Positions 1 through 11,709 are shown, numbered from the stretch's first letter. The stretch is DNA of 64,000 nt from Tetrapyrgos nigripes (GCA_013368315.1 JAACJM010000098.1:236212-300211); one strand, 5' to 3'. Translations and numbers: made by a program. The notes: generated from the sequence alone by a model not told the origin.

Positions 1-258
1 AGAAACTTGCCTACAATCCGTTTCAGGTGAATGCTGGTGAAGTTTTGAAGTGGAAAGCACTTACATAGACACGGTAGTGACGGTGTTTAAACAACACGGG
101 CTTGCGCGTAGGAATTTCGCTTTACTGTAATACATTTATACTCTGCTCAAACCGGTCTATGAAACTAGTCTATGTACCATGGTATTAGATGAGTATAAGT
201 AACAAGCAAACAAACATGAAGGTCTAGCAGTCCATGTATACATCCAAAAAAGCCATTA

Positions 259-1598
259 TCACGAAGCTGTACTGCTCAACAATCCTCTTTCGCTCTCTCG
301 CCTTGCAGCAGTGCTCCGTAACAACCATGCGAGATTTTCGTAGACAACAAACGTCACACAAGTCCCTGGAAGAATCCTGACGAGATTCGTCACTAAACCA
401 CGGTAAAATCCTCGAAAACCTTCATTCGACCATGTTGAGCGAATGACACTACGAATAGTCAATCCTTCTTCAGCAGTGTGCTGTGATATGAAGAAATGAT
501 GAGCGAAAATGACGACACACAACACAGAGAGAACAAACTTGTATTCGTGACCGCACAACTTGATATGGGTAGGTGACACTGAGGGCCAATAGCTTGCTCC
601 CAGCAGACATGGCAGTGTAGGCAGTATTTGACTACAAGAAAAGTTTAGCAGAGGTCATTGTGAAAATGATTAAAGTTCTTTACCAGTTTATCAACCTCCG
701 GAGTCCACGGCTTGCCTGCCTTTTCATACTGTCTCCTCTTCCTCTCAAAACCCCAACTCTTCATTTTTTCATATGCCATAAACTGGATGGCTCCATTGCT
801 CACACCAACGAGAGCTAATGTTGTACCTCGAAAAAGACCTTGTACACCTTCTGTCTGTATTATCGAAGAGAAGCCATCTGTCGCAAACTATCAGGACACT
901 GAGAGCGGCTAGACGACAGAGGAATACGCACGTACAAGCCCACGGTAGGACTCTGGTGAAGCCGCTTGAGTAGTAAACATACGGACTCTAACCACCCATA
1001 TAGGGTTTGTTATTACCGCCGTGACCGCGCCTGTATCGAAGATCTGTTAGTGACCAAACCTTCGAGCGTTGAAGAAAGAAATCGCGAACTCGCTTCGGCG
1101 GAACATAAGAGATATTCATGTGCAGACAAGGGCTTGTTTATATCGCCACCGGACGCTTGCTTCTTCAGCATATTATAACTGCAAATTCGCATCAATATCA
1201 TCTCGATCATTTTGCATGCAAGAAGAGAGTAAGGATCTCTAATCACGCACAATAAGAAATAAAGCCCCCAGCTAGAAGCATTCCCTGCGATATTCGGACC
1301 AACTCCTCGATAGAGCCCTTTCCATCCATGTTCGTGGTGTATGTCCCTCAACCCATACCATATCTGTCGTCCTAATCCACCTCTTGGATTTGTCGTCGCA
1401 ACTTGGAACTTGACTTTCAATAGATCTAGTGGGTTCATGATAAGTGTCGCAACGACGCCAGCTCCCAATCCTGCAGCTGCATGGTCCTGAGGGGAAAAAG
1501 GTTTACTGTCAATGCGAGAAAATAGAAAGAGGTGATCAGATACGCACTATAGCAGTTGTAGGGAAGAAGCTAGGTGGTTGCTTGTTTTGTGTGGTCAT
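259..1598 (-). CDS. FLX1: Mitochondrial carrier, FAD/folate transporter type (FLX1-like)
   Basis: Inner-membrane mitochondrial carrier (SLC25 family), probably moving FAD or folate between cytosol and matrix. The three carrier signatures are readable in order: NPLDLLKVK (about 1440-1400), NPIWVVRVRM (about 1000) and YPYQVVRSRIQ (about 560). The PIW variant in the second repeat and GTTLALVGVSNGAIQ-like sequence point to the FLX1/folate subfamily rather than ADP/ATP carriers. I reconstructed exon 1 as 1598-1548 (17 codons starting MTTQNKQPP), exon 2 as 1486-1251, exon 3 as 1178-1060 and exon 4 from 1030. Several short exons then lead to a stop at 259. The start was chosen because it splices in frame onto DHAAAGLGAG, the usual beginning of the first helix. 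All introns are about 50-70 nt. No lesion seen. Exact substrate is inferred from subfamily only. Confidence 0.88.
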
Positions 1599-1787
1599 TC
1601 CAGCGAGAGCTAGCCTCGCTAGAAAAATTAAAGCTGAAGCACTGCACTCGGTGTCAGCGTTCTCGTCAGTGTCACGCAGATCACGTGTACGTGACGGACG
1701 TACTTACTCCGAAGGCACTCCGAGAAACCAACGATTGGCTACTCCTGGAAGAAGTGAAATTACTCGTCCATTATATTAAATTATAAG

Positions 1788-4667
1788 CTACTTTCTACTC
1801 TGTGTGCGCTTTGTATGCTCATAATACCGTGTCGCCCATGCTGGCCTACGGCCAAGTGGAAGTCCTCTCTCCTTGTACGTCGGAAGAGAAAATGGTCCAG
1901 CCAGCCTCCGTTCCGGCGGTAGACTCTGGAAAGCCCACGGAGTCATATATATCCTCTTCCTCGGCTTGAGCCTCCGTATCCCGAGCCCATCACTCCGTCC
2001 AATAAGTAGATACTGCACCCCAAGAGGTAACTTCCATCCCGCATCTATAATATCCTGAGCAACTTCCTTCAAATACACGTTATTGAACGCTCTAGGAATC
2101 CCATACTGTGCAAACAACCAATTCGCAAACCGTGAATGTTGTCTCCAGTGAGCAGCTGTAGTACGAGCTCTCCGACGACGCATCATAGGGTGATAGGTCG
2201 TCACTGACAACATGGCGTTGAAGAACATTGCGTCGGGTCTGGGTAAGGATGACTCGAGTTTACGAAATTGGGACAAATCCGTATGAATCAACCCATTCTT
2301 TTGAAGAATATCCTTGAAGGATGCGTAAATCTGATACACAGCACGAAGCATGTAGCTGTAAACACCCACAGCGCGCGTTCGACCAGCCGTGAACCGGTGG
2401 AGGTTCTGTTGCCTTTGTGTTGCACGTTTCAAGAGGTATTTAGCCCATCCCTTGACAAAACGGTTTTGTCTGGGTGCCCATTGGATTTCCCTAGACTCCT
2501 TCTTGAAAGTTTCTGCCAGCTTCAGCGGTGTCTTCTTCGCCTCCCTCGCGTAAAGCTCGATCATGATGGTATATGCATGGACAGGCAACAACCACGGATC
2601 AAACACCTCAGCAAAGGTAGGATCCCAACTCTTTCTCTCTGCCTTTTTCGCCAGAAGCCATACACGCTCTGTAAGGCCAGTTTTACCCGCCTTGTACAGA
2701 GCATTGAGGACAACGACGAAAAAGTGCGGGCCATATCGTAAAATACGTCGTAGACACTCGTCTGTAGACTGGAGTTTGAGTACTTGAATCTGTTTCGGCG
2801 TCAGGTTGGCCCAAGAAGGATGGTTTACCACTGCGAGTTCGGGAAGGAAGTCGAAGAGGATGTCGGCGACTAGATGGGACCTGCCGGTTGCGACGAGATA
2901 TGAGATGTAGGCAGTAATGGTATAGCTGTCCGCCCCCAGGTCTGTAATTGGATGGGGGATTTTGAGGCGCTCCTGCTGCAGATGAGCAAGCGCTCTAGTA
3001 AAGCGGTAGTCGCGTCCAATACTGCTATCCATTTGCTGGGGTTGCAAATCCGTAAACGGGGGTTCGGCGACTGGGAGAAACGGACTGGAGCCGCGTTCCA
3101 TGCTTCGGCTAGACGGGGGTCGTTTGATTCGGAGAACCGGACTGGAGGTCTCTTTGAGCAGATGTATAGTCTCTTCCACCATGTAAGGCGCCCGAAGAAC
3201 TCGTCCGCTCGTAAGAACAATATTATAGGTGACGAGGTCGCGTTTTGGTGGATTTGCATTCTCCAGATACTCGAACACCTTGTTGGCGAGGAGGGGAGAG
3301 AAACGATGTCGAAGAGCATAATGTAAGAGGGCGTTACACGATTCCGTGGACAATGGTCGAGTTAGCTTCAAGGAAGGGCTCCAATCCTCCAACCGCTCGT
3401 CCCCCAATTTCTTCAAATAAGCAATATCATCCCTATGATCATATTCAGGAAGCGAGTCCAAAAGTCGTTTCAAGACAGAATGGAAGTAGTCGTAGGCATT
3501 GACACGCTGAGATCGACCATCCACCACAATCCACACTGCATTATCCAGCCGAGGACAACGATACAGAGTTTTAATGAGTAACGATGCCTCGCATGGAAGC
3601 TGACGCCAATCCAATATCATGGTGAGATAGGCAAGAGCTTGCAATGCTACTTGTCTAGCAACCTCGGAAGGAGTCTCGTCATCTTTAGCTATATCCTCCA
3701 ACACGTCTCTGTGAATGGACGAAAGGATATTCTGAAGCTGATGGAAGCCAGGCCGTCCAGGCGAGACAACCTTCAGATGATTGTAAATGCCATATATGTT
3801 TTTCTTGGCTTTGGGAGTGCGTGAAACCGGCGGTGAATGGACTCGTTTAAGTAAGGTGTCTTTGACAACATAGTCCTTCACGAACGAGACGAAGATAAGG
3901 GCAGCTGCCATGAGCTCTCCGTGAAGGGTACAAGCACGGATGACTGAAGTAAACATGCGATCCGTCCGTGCATTTTTGAATTTTTTCGCTGCCTGGAGGA
4001 TGCCGATGCCACCTTGAAGGGACGGTGTAAGGGCAAATGAAGGATAAAGATGTAAAAGGGAGCCGTGTTGGGATAGCATGGGGAGTTGTGTCTTCATACG
4101 GAGGTAGAATTCGTCGTCCCGTAAAGGATGGATGCGCTGGCCCAGTTTCAGCGTCTCTTCAATGACGCTTTCGAGAGTCTTGGTCCTGATACGTATACCA
4201 TCTTGCATCATCCGTTGGACGTGAACCTGAGCTTTCATGCTGAGATCTGCACGCAACAAGCCATGCAGCAACGCATGCATAGGCAGGCGGGGGGGAGTGG
4301 GGAAGGGGAACTTGAGCGCAGTGTCCACGTCAAATTCGGGTGTATCTTCGTAAACGGCTGAAGACCCATTAGAGACCCGCACCGCTTGCGCTACGGTGAA
4401 GGCTGACTCTAAATCGCCGTTTTCCATGGCTATACGGATAGCATTCGCGGAGGCACGAGATGCTTGAGCGGGTGTGGGTTGTCGACGAGTAGCTGGAGGA
4501 GACGCATCGTGATTGAGAGAGGAAGTACCCGCAGACGAGGCGAAACGATAAGAGAGAGTCGGAACGGCACAGGCACGCAATTTTTGAGGACTGGGTGCCT
4601 TTAGAACATGGATGGAAGAGAAGGTGGGACAGAAACAGCTAGTCCTTGCAAACCAGGTGCATTGCAT
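1788..4667 (-). CDS. PPR-like mitochondrial protein, 959 aa, intronless
   Basis: One uninterrupted reading frame of 959 codons. The N-terminus is basic and hydroxylated and lacks acidic residues (about residues 1-45, with RASANAIRI-type helices after residue 65), as expected of a mitochondrial presequence. The body is helical, with recurring pairs such as SYTITAYISYLVATGRS and AYTIMIELYAREAKK that resemble degenerate pentatricopeptide (PPR) units. PPR proteins bind organellar RNA and act in its processing or translation, so a role in mitochondrial RNA metabolism is the likely function. The repeats are too diverged for me to count. The tail (last ~60 residues) is strongly basic. Its 5' end faces an F-box pseudogene across a 250-bp divergent promoter. 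The lack of introns contrasts with its neighbours. The specific function is unknown. Confidence 0.75.
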   Translation of the reverse strand: MQCTWFARTSCFCPTFSSIHVLKAPSPQKLRACAVPTLSYRFASSAGTSSLNHDASPPATRRQPTPAQASRASANAIRIAMENGDLESAFTVAQAVRVSNGSSAVYEDTPEFDVDTALKFPFPTPPRLPMHALLHGLLRADLSMKAQVHVQRMMQDGIRIRTKTLESVIEETLKLGQRIHPLRDDEFYLRMKTQLPMLSQHGSLLHLYPSFALTPSLQGGIGILQAAKKFKNARTDRMFTSVIRACTLHGELMAAALIFVSFVKDYVVKDTLLKRVHSPPVSRTPKAKKNIYGIYNHLKVVSPGRPGFHQLQNILSSIHRDVLEDIAKDDETPSEVARQVALQALAYLTMILDWRQLPCEASLLIKTLYRCPRLDNAVWIVVDGRSQRVNAYDYFHSVLKRLLDSLPEYDHRDDIAYLKKLGDERLEDWSPSLKLTRPLSTESCNALLHYALRHRFSPLLANKVFEYLENANPPKRDLVTYNIVLTSGRVLRAPYMVEETIHLLKETSSPVLRIKRPPSSRSMERGSSPFLPVAEPPFTDLQPQQMDSSIGRDYRFTRALAHLQQERLKIPHPITDLGADSYTITAYISYLVATGRSHLVADILFDFLPELAVVNHPSWANLTPKQIQVLKLQSTDECLRRILRYGPHFFVVVLNALYKAGKTGLTERVWLLAKKAERKSWDPTFAEVFDPWLLPVHAYTIMIELYAREAKKTPLKLAETFKKESREIQWAPRQNRFVKGWAKYLLKRATQRQQNLHRFTAGRTRAVGVYSYMLRAVYQIYASFKDILQKNGLIHTDLSQFRKLESSLPRPDAMFFNAMLSVTTYHPMMRRRRARTTAAHWRQHSRFANWLFAQYGIPRAFNNVYLKEVAQDIIDAGWKLPLGVQYLLIGRSDGLGIRRLKPRKRIYMTPWAFQSLPPERRLAGPFSLPTYKERGLPLGRRPAWATRYYEHTKRTQSRK

Positions 4668-4918
4668 GTAGTTTGCATACCTGCAGGTTCTTTAGACTTT
4701 CGCAAAGGTTATACAAGTTGGATATACGTACCAGTCGTCTCGGACAGTGAAGACAGACTTTGTGGGATGAGCGTGTCGACAAAAATCCTGATTCCAATGA
4801 GGAAGATTTATCCCACGCAACCTGAGCCTCAAACCTTCCTCTACGCGTCAAGTCAACGACTTATCTTTACTCCATTTGAAAGCTAGCTCTCCACTACTCT
4901 GCCCCACAAATCTACCGC

Positions 4919-6509
4919 ATGCATCACGCCCTTCAAGTCCCAGAACTCGTGGACCAAATTTTCGGATACCTGACCAAAGACGACCAAAAACGATGCGTGC
5001 CAGTCTGCAAGTTTTGGTCAGAAATTGTTCTAGATCATATCTGGCGTCACGTCGGAAACATCTTGGATCTGGCAAGACTCCTCGCACCTCTTGAGACCCT
5101 TCCCTTTTTCGATTTCCACCGGAGACCATACGTATGTACTTGGTCGTACCTGCAGTCTTTGCCTGTTTCATGAAAAATTGTTTATAGCGCTTCTACCAAG
5201 ATCCCAGTGCGCAGGCATGGGATCGTTTCCGATCCAAGTACTCTTGGCGCATACATCATCTTGAGTGTCGTTATACTGTTTTGCGCGACTACAATATCCC
5301 CCTCTTCGATGTCTCCTTCCTTCTTGATGCTATGAATCGCACTAGGCCATCGTCGCCATTGTTTCCCAACCTTCGCGTTTTGTAATGCGTCGGCCGGTAT
5401 CGGGGTTCCAATGACGCTCCGACGATGTTCACATATAATACCATACGTGCCTTCACCTTCATCGACATAGACCCTGATGACTAAAATTCCCTGAAATTAC
5501 GCGGATGGCCAGACTTACTTCGTTGACGATACAAGTCTGCCCACACCAGTGCTTTACTGAGCCGCTGGCAGCACTGGTTAACAGTCTCCCATTGCTCGAG
5601 CATATCAAAATTCCTGCATTCGAAGATATATCTCCCATCCTGTCGAGTTTGGCCTGCTCTCCGGTACTGCAAAGTCTCGAGTTTTCCCGAGGCTGTGATG
5701 TCAAAAGAGTAGAACATTCTTGGTCAGAGAATGATTTTCCTGTCCTCACAGAGCTGAAAATCAACCAGGTTGCAGAAAGCAAGGCAATAACTCCCCTTTT
5801 TCCTTACTTCGGTCACCTCCAAGTCCTCCATCTTGCGGCGGGTGACCCGATAGATGATTGGCGCTCTTTTTTCCAGTCCATCTCTCGGTGCTCGGACATC
5901 AGTGAACTGGAACTAAGTTTCTCTCCTGATGAATCTGAAGGGATTCGTACACTCAATTTCGATGTTCTCCAACCCCTCTTGGCGTGCAGAAGCATGAGGA
6001 CATTTCATCTTCGCTCTATCTACCGCCTTCTCTTGTTGTCGGACTCGGACATTACCAGAATGGCACTGGCCTGGCCTCGTTTGAAGACACTCAAGCTACT
6101 GCCACAAACGGTCATCGCCGACCCCTCAAGCAACCGAAAAAAGACCAGCATTCGAGCTATCTTTCTCCTGACTCGTCTTTGCCCCAACCTCACACACCTG
6201 AGCCTCTATATCAACACCACCCCGCGCGCTACCCCATCACTAGACCTTTCCTCGCTACCCATCAGTTCTCAACTTGCAGCAACGCAAGTAGCAAAATTGG
6301 AAAAATTAGTTTTTGGTTACGGATTAAAGCTGGAGCGGGGAGATGAACTGGTCTTTGCAGTTTTGTTGAGTCAGATTCTACCGGCTCAGTGTGAATTTTC
6401 ATACTGCTTCGAAGATAGTCGGGTAGAGGACTATGAGGAATTGGAGGAGCAGTGGGAGAGGTGGGAAGCCGTTAGAGAGCTTTCCCCTCGTTTTTCGGAG
6501 CAGTATTGA
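4919..6509 (+). pseudogene. F-box/LRR-like protein, degenerate copy 1
   Basis: The first exon (from 4919) encodes a good F-box, HHALQVPELVDQIFGYL through WSEIVLDHIWR, the Skp1-binding module of SCF ubiquitin ligases. An intron starts with GTATGT near 5130 and ends TTATAG near 5188. The second exon matches the intact neighbour at 7179-8721 but carries a TAA at 5383-5385 after NLRVL, a second TAA at 5482-5484 and a frame change before ATG 5505. After that a clean 334-codon frame continues to 6509 with leucine-rich repeat-like text (LTSLTIQV, LPLLEHIKIP). The paralogue at 36192-37621 reads through the position of the first stop, which supports a nonsense change rather than an intron. The long downstream frame could still make a truncated LRR-only product. 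Confidence 0.72.
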
Positions 6510-7178
6510 AAGAGGCAGCTTCTGAAAGACCTACCGCGTTGTTTAGCAGCCCTTTGGACTACACCCACTAAGTGCTACAAGTTGCTGCGCTCTGTCTTTT
6601 CCGGTTTCGCAGTGCGATATATATGTGATACCTACCTCTAGTCTTGGCTCCCGTCGTCTTTCCTTTTATTGACTTTTATGCTTTGTGTCTGTCAGCTCGT
6701 CTCTCGGTCCGTGTCTTTTGCTCTTTCGCCTGCTATTCCGGTGTCATCTATTGTCAACTCGTCTCGTCGATCGTTAATTGGTAGTAAAAAAAATTGTATG
6801 TATTTTACATGAATTATCTATATCAGTCGTGGCCGGGTGTGCTATGTAGTGTCTCATTATATATATATATACATACACATATATCTTAGATTATTAGATA
6901 CCTTGAAGCTTGAAGCTTGAAGTCCTGAATGAGGCAGAGTTTTTGTTATATGCGCAATCTCGAAACGTGCGTTGACCGCCGGGTACTTTGGCAGTACTAG
7001 TTGCAATTTTCATGAGGTAGGCATTGTAGCGCGATCAGTTGCAAACCTCCATTTTTTGACAGTCTTTGACTTCAAACGTCCACGAGGCGTCCGCCTTTCA
7101 CACAATTCCAAGTCAACGATTTACATTCACTCTACTTCAAGGCCTCTGCTCTCCCTTCGTCTACTACAAGTCTACTGC
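6510..7178. other. Intergenic, simple repeats
   Basis: No gene seen. It holds a (TA)n run at about 6860-6886 and a short tandem of the 9-mer CTTGAAGCT at about 6902-6922. The last ~70 bp before the next F-box start contains AAGTCAACGATTTA (from about 7111), also present as AAGTCAACGACTTA upstream of the F-box pseudogene at 4919. This suggests the promoter was duplicated with the gene. Confidence 0.6.
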
Positions 7179-8721
7179 ATGCATCACGCCCTACAAATTC
7201 CAGAACTTTTGCATAAAATCTTTGGATATCTGACGAAAAAGGACCAGAAACAATGTGTGCCAGTCTGCAAGTTATGGTCAGAAATCGCGCTAGATTATAT
7301 CTGGCGTGTTATAAGCCCTGTTGAAATTGCTTGGACATCACTTCTGGCCCCGTTGAAGCAGCAACCATATGTATGCATCCAACCAACCTAAGAGTTTGCT
7401 TCTGTTCTAAACGATTGGTTTTCAGATCTTCGAGTCGTCTCCCACCGGAGAGGCTTGGAATCGTTTCCTATCCAAGTATTCTAAACGTATACGTCGTCTT
7501 TCTCTCGTGTACTTCGGGAGATCTGACGCATCCGCCCTTCTCAGTGTTATGAACCAGACCAGACCGCAGTCGCTCATTCTTCCCAACCTTCATACTCTGG
7601 GCTGCTTTGGTCAATGGAAGCAGCTGGATGATACGCGGATGCTCATGCATGATGGGATCCAGGTATTCACAATTAATACATATCTACCTCAGAGTCACTG
7701 GGAGCTTCCCTTGTCCAATCTGCTTGACTTGACCGAAACTATACAGGCACGTATGCCCAGGCTCACTTCTTTGACAATGACAGTGCCAACACGACAGGAA
7801 TTTGCCGAACCTCTGGCAGCCCTTCTCGAAAATCTCCCAGTGCTCACTCGTATAGCAATACCCTCATTCAAGGATATATCTCCAATCCTGAAGTCTTTAA
7901 GCAGCTCCACCGTTCCTCAAAGACTGAAGTTTGTTGGCCTTATGGGAGCGGTGTCTCAGGTTGGACCTCTCGGGTCAGAGGGACATGTCGCTCTGGAGGA
8001 GTTGGAAATCCGTGCTGCAGACACCCAGACGATCATACCCCTTCTTCCTCATCTCCCAAACGTACGGGTCCTTGACATTACTATCACGTCGCTTGATTCA
8101 AATTCCAAGTGCCTTTTTGGGGCCATTTCAGCTCATTGTACCGGCCTCGATACCCTGAAGATGGCTTTCTTGCGTGGACAGCATCCATTCAATTTCGATG
8201 TCCTGCAAGCCATCTTCCCTTGTGTTAACATCACAACACTCGACATTTTGGGCGGTCCTGTCAATATGTCAGACTCGGACATTGTCCAAATCGCTCTGGC
8301 ATGGCCCCGCTTGAAAAAATTTCGACTCTCTGAACGACTCAAGGTCAGGGACACGGTCAACAACACGCCAAAGACAACTCTTTGGGCAATCTTTGTCCTG
8401 ACGCGTCTTTGTTCGCAACTGAAATGCATAGAACTCTCTATGAACACTAGTCCACGAGATATCCCTCCATTTGATACGTCATTCCTCCCTTCAGGCTTTC
8501 AGGCTGCGCAATCCGCGAGTTTGGATGTGATGCATTTCGATTATTCGAAACTAGAGCAGGGAGATGAACTAGTCTTAGTCGACCTGTTAGACCGAGTTCT
8601 CCCTGTTCACTGTTCAGTGCAATCTCGACAATTCGATCCGCAGCAGAATCGGAGATGGAGAACCCTGGTGCGAATGTTTCCTCGCTCCTCAAGGGACAGC
8701 GATGAACGACTGGCCGAGTAG
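7179..8721 (+). CDS. F-box protein with LRR-like C-terminal region, 495 aa
   Basis: Two exons, 7179-7370 (64 codons) and 7426-8721 (432 codons with stop), joined in phase 0 across a 55-nt intron (GTATGC..TTTCAG). Residues 4-45 form the F-box (ALQIPELLHKIFGYL, then CVPVCKLWSEIALDYIWR). The rest shows irregular leucine-rich segments such as LTSLTMTVPT and LTRIAIPSFKDISPIL. This is the usual architecture of the large F-box family of Agaricomycetes, which recruit unknown targets to SCF ubiquitin ligases. The ATG at 7179 is at the same position relative to the F-box in all five family members here. It is the only uninterrupted copy of the five. It is followed, after an F-box fragment, by an ERG2 gene. 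The same order recurs inverted at 35122-31985. Confidence 0.85.
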
Positions 8722-9424
8722 ACGGAACAGGAGGACTTATATCACGGGGAAGAGCGAGGAGGAGGACCGGGAAAGGAAGGATATTCAATTGGCCGGGAGG
8801 ACCAGACAGGAAGATGCTATTGTCCATTGGTCAGCGAAATAGAGTGTTCCGTGGTTTGGCTTGCAATTCCCACAGGGCTTTCGTTCTCCACATTTCGCGG
8901 TCGTTCTGTGTTTGTCTTGCTCTTTTGCTCCTTCAATCTTGGTGTTGCCTGTTAACAGGTCTGGTCAGTAGTACTTAGTAGTACTAGAAGAATACGATTT
9001 ATCGTGTACTGGTATCTTGTTTCAGTTAGTTTTTCTATGACTATGCACTGGTGTCTAGTCTTGAAGTTCAAAGTCAAATTTCCAGCAGAGCAGAGAGTTT
9101 TTACATTCAGCGTAGCTCTCAACTTCCAGATTTGGAAGCCTTTGACTCTTGGCTTCAACTTTCACGGCGCGTCACAAATCGACGACCTATATTTCTTCTC
9201 TCTAATCCAAGGCCATGTATGAGTAGGACGGTCTATCTTCGGACAAAGCAAGAAGGCCTCGAGTATGCCTCAGGGTGCTATGATATCATTTCAGGTTCTT
9301 TGTTCTTTCGTACTTTGTTACTTGCTACACATTCTCAGTTTCTAATCCTTCATCATTCCTTTCCATTATAGAGAGTGTAGAGCACATACAGCCAGCTCTC
9401 CGTTACGTCTATCACAAGTCTATC
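8722..9424. other. Intergenic; first ~240 bp duplicated at 33370-33560
   Basis: No gene seen. The stretch from the F-box stop to about 8960 is recognisable in inverted form downstream of the F-box pseudogene at 33562-35122. Shared words include GACAGGAAGATGCTATTGTC versus GACAGGCAAGATGCTTTTGTC-like text and CTCCACATTT. The duplicated block therefore includes 3' flanking sequence. The remainder carries the short leader of the next F-box fragment. Confidence 0.5.
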
Positions 9425-9955
9425 ATGCATCCTGCCTTGCATGTTCCAGAACTCGTGGATCAAATCATTGGATATCTGGACAAAGACGAGCAAAAACGAT
9501 GCGCGCCAATCTGCCAGTTTTGGTCTGAAATCGCGTTGGACCATGTGAGTCTAGCATCACATTCAGAATAACAGTGGTATCCGGAGCTGGCCTGTCTACT
9601 TGCTGCAATGAAGAAAGGCTTCGCGTATCACTACAACATGGCATACCATGTATGTTCAGTTATTCTTCACTTTTTCTACTTGCCTATATCTTCTGAACGA
9701 TTTGCTTACAGGCCTTCGACTCTTCGAGTCAGAACCCAGCACAGAGGCATGGAACCGGTTCCAGTCCAAGTCTTGGCGCATACATCGTCTTCAGTGCCGT
9801 TACAGATGCTCCGATGATGCCTCTCTTGTTCTTGGAGCCATGAATCGCGCGAGGCCATCGTCACCAACACCAATACTTCCCAACCGTCGTGTACTACTGG
9901 AATGCTTCTATGTTTATGCACGATGGCATGCACTCGTTCGCCTACTACGGCCTAG
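9425..9955 (+). pseudogene. F-box protein fragment, copy 3 (truncated)
   Basis: ATG at 9425 opens an F-box exon (MHPALHVPELVDQIIGYL, then CAPICQFWSEIALDH) that ends at a GTGAGT donor near 9545. A recognisable second exon follows the acceptor near 9711 and reads LRLFESEPSTEAWNRFQSKSW, then VLGAMNRARPSSP. This matches residues ~70-120 of the intact F-box gene at 7179. Homology stops abruptly near 9955, and a fragment of a different gene (MetE-like, minus strand) begins within about 40 bp. The LRR-like 350 residues are missing. This looks like a deletion or recombination junction rather than gradual decay. Confidence 0.72.
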
Positions 9956-9989
9956 ATAAGGCAGATGACTTCAGGCTGCTAGAGCCATC

Positions 9990-10400
9990 CTACACCGACA
10001 AATCATCACCCCAAAGCTCCTTCGCAATCTCAACCTCCAATCTCACCTTCGCGCACTACTCCTCCCTACTCAACTCGTTCCCTTCCATCGTACTCGAAAA
10101 TCCACACTGATGGCTCAACTGCTTCAACCCCTTGGGACAAAACTCCGCCGCCTCCTTAACCCTCTTGATAATCTCCTGCTTATCATCCAACGCACCCTTC
10201 TTACTCGTCATCACACCCAAAACCACGATCTTGTTCTCTGGTAAATGTCTCAGCGGGGAAAAGTCTCCCGACCGAGCATCGTCGTATTCAAGGAAATATA
10301 CATCGACGTCTAAATCCTTGAAAAGGACTTAAACGATGGGTTCATATCCGCCTTGAGCAAACCATTGGGAACAAATGCAGTTAATCATCAGACAATCTAA
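9990..10400 (-). pseudogene. MetE/UROD-like (cobalamin-independent methionine synthase C-terminal type) fragment
   Basis: On the minus strand the translation shows the C-terminal signatures of fungal UROD/MetE-like proteins: QGGYEPIV, VDVYFLEYDDARSGDFSPL, ENKIVVLGVMTSKK, and the zinc-ligand region QCGFSS, ending with ELWGDDLSV and a stop at 9990-9992. Stops interrupt the frame after GGYEPIV and after ELSREE. Only about 130 residues of an expected ~370-400 remain, so it is a dead 3' remnant. Family proteins bind Zn through His/Cys residues, the QCGF cysteine being one. It sits exactly where F-box copy 3 breaks off and has no counterpart in the inverted duplicate at 32-35 kb. Recognition rests on the motifs I could read by eye. 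Confidence 0.78.
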
Positions 10401-10667
10401 AATCTCTAGTGAAGTTCTGCTTTGCAGCGTGAAATTTTACTGTATAAGCACTTCCCACTCCTTGCAGTTGCCGTCGCATTTCTGAATGAGGATGACAGGA
10501 AAAGATTATGCTCGGCTTCCGAGGTACCAGTGCCCGCAGGAGAAAACTCGAGATTCAGAAGATCAAAATCATACCATGTGGCCACATCTTTTAAAATCGT
10601 TCGATTTCGCGCCAGTTCAAAAAGGCATGATTTGATTCTTGTCCAATCCCAGGTCTCGACATACACG

Positions 10668-11518
10668 ATGAACTCCTCTAGTGTATCTAAATCCAGACGC
10701 AACGAGAAGACCGAAACGCAACGTGAACCAGCCACGAAATGGATTGCACGCATCAGTGTTATTTTTCTAGTTCTTGTGGCGACATGCAAATGGCTAGACA
10801 CTATCAAGGTGAGTACGCTTAGTCTTTCTTTGCCTCACTTTTTAAACGTCGATCATAGGATAGATGGTACGTCTTCGAACCTACAAAACTGCACCAATTA
10901 GCCCAAGCCGCCATCGTTGCCAACCCCGAAAATCCAACTGGAATGGTCGAGTACATCGTTGCCAATCTCACAACTGAATACCCCTCAAACGTCGTTGCCA
11001 TCAACCCCAACACTAAAGAATGGGTCTTCAACAACGCAGGAGGAGCAATGGGTGCGATGTACATCATCCACGCAAGTATTACTGAATATCTCATCATTTT
11101 TGGAACGCCGTTGGGAACGGAGGGACATTCGGGTGTGCTTAGTGTGGATAATTATTTCAATATCTTGGTTGGAGAAGAGTGGGCATTTGCGCCTGGGTCG
11201 TTTGAGATTGAGAGGTATCCGGCGGGAAGTGTGCATTATTTGCCGAGGGGGACAACGAAGCAGTATAAGATGCACAAGGGGTGTTTTGCACTTGAATATT
11301 CTCGAGGTGCGTGTACCTTCATCATATCTAGTCTTGTCGTACTCTCGTTACTATGACTGACTGTTTCATTCTTTCATTTTGTAGGATGGATTCCACTCCT
11401 GCTTCCATTTGGTTTCCTCGACGGATTTACTTCTACACTCGACCTCCCTACCTTGTACAACACGGCTTGGCGCACTGCCCGAGAAATGTTCAGGAATTTA
11501 CTTGTTGGAAAAATTTAA
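10668..11518 (+). CDS. ERG2: C-8 sterol isomerase (ERG2 / sigma-1 receptor family), copy A
   Basis: Three exons, 10668-10808, 10859-11306 and 11385-11518, give a 240-aa protein with no lesion. ERG2 moves the sterol double bond from C8 to C7 in the endoplasmic reticulum, a late step of ergosterol synthesis. Residues ~24-44 ([20 protein letters not shown]) are the single N-terminal membrane anchor. Family hallmarks follow: [49 protein letters not shown], and [20 protein letters not shown] with its substrate-pocket acidic residue. The protein ends with helices containing [16 protein letters not shown]. Introns lie at exactly the same codons and phases as in the inverted paralogue at 31985-32825, so the two arose by DNA duplication, not retrotransposition. 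Confidence 0.93.
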
Positions 11519-11709
11519 TGCAACCATATTAAATAGTGATCTACAATACTAGTACAACGTGCACTACAATAGATGGATGCAAACAAAACAGGAGAATCAG
11601 GTCAAAACAAACAAGACAGCAGAATCAGAGCACTTGTACAAGATCGAGAGATCTCTTCCCTACGAGTACAGAGGATATGGCAAATTACAATGCCTTAAGG
11701 ATCAGGATA

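Noticed and set aside
5383..5504. Treating the stops in F-box copy 1 as an intron
   Set aside because: The interval reads on in the family frame (APTMFTYNTIRAFT) and matches copy 5, and no acceptor AG with a pyrimidine tract precedes the later frame.
10406..10807. 133-codon minus-strand frame overlapping ERG2 copy A exon 1
   Set aside because: It covers the anchor-coding exon of a well-supported gene on the other strand and has no recognisable domain.
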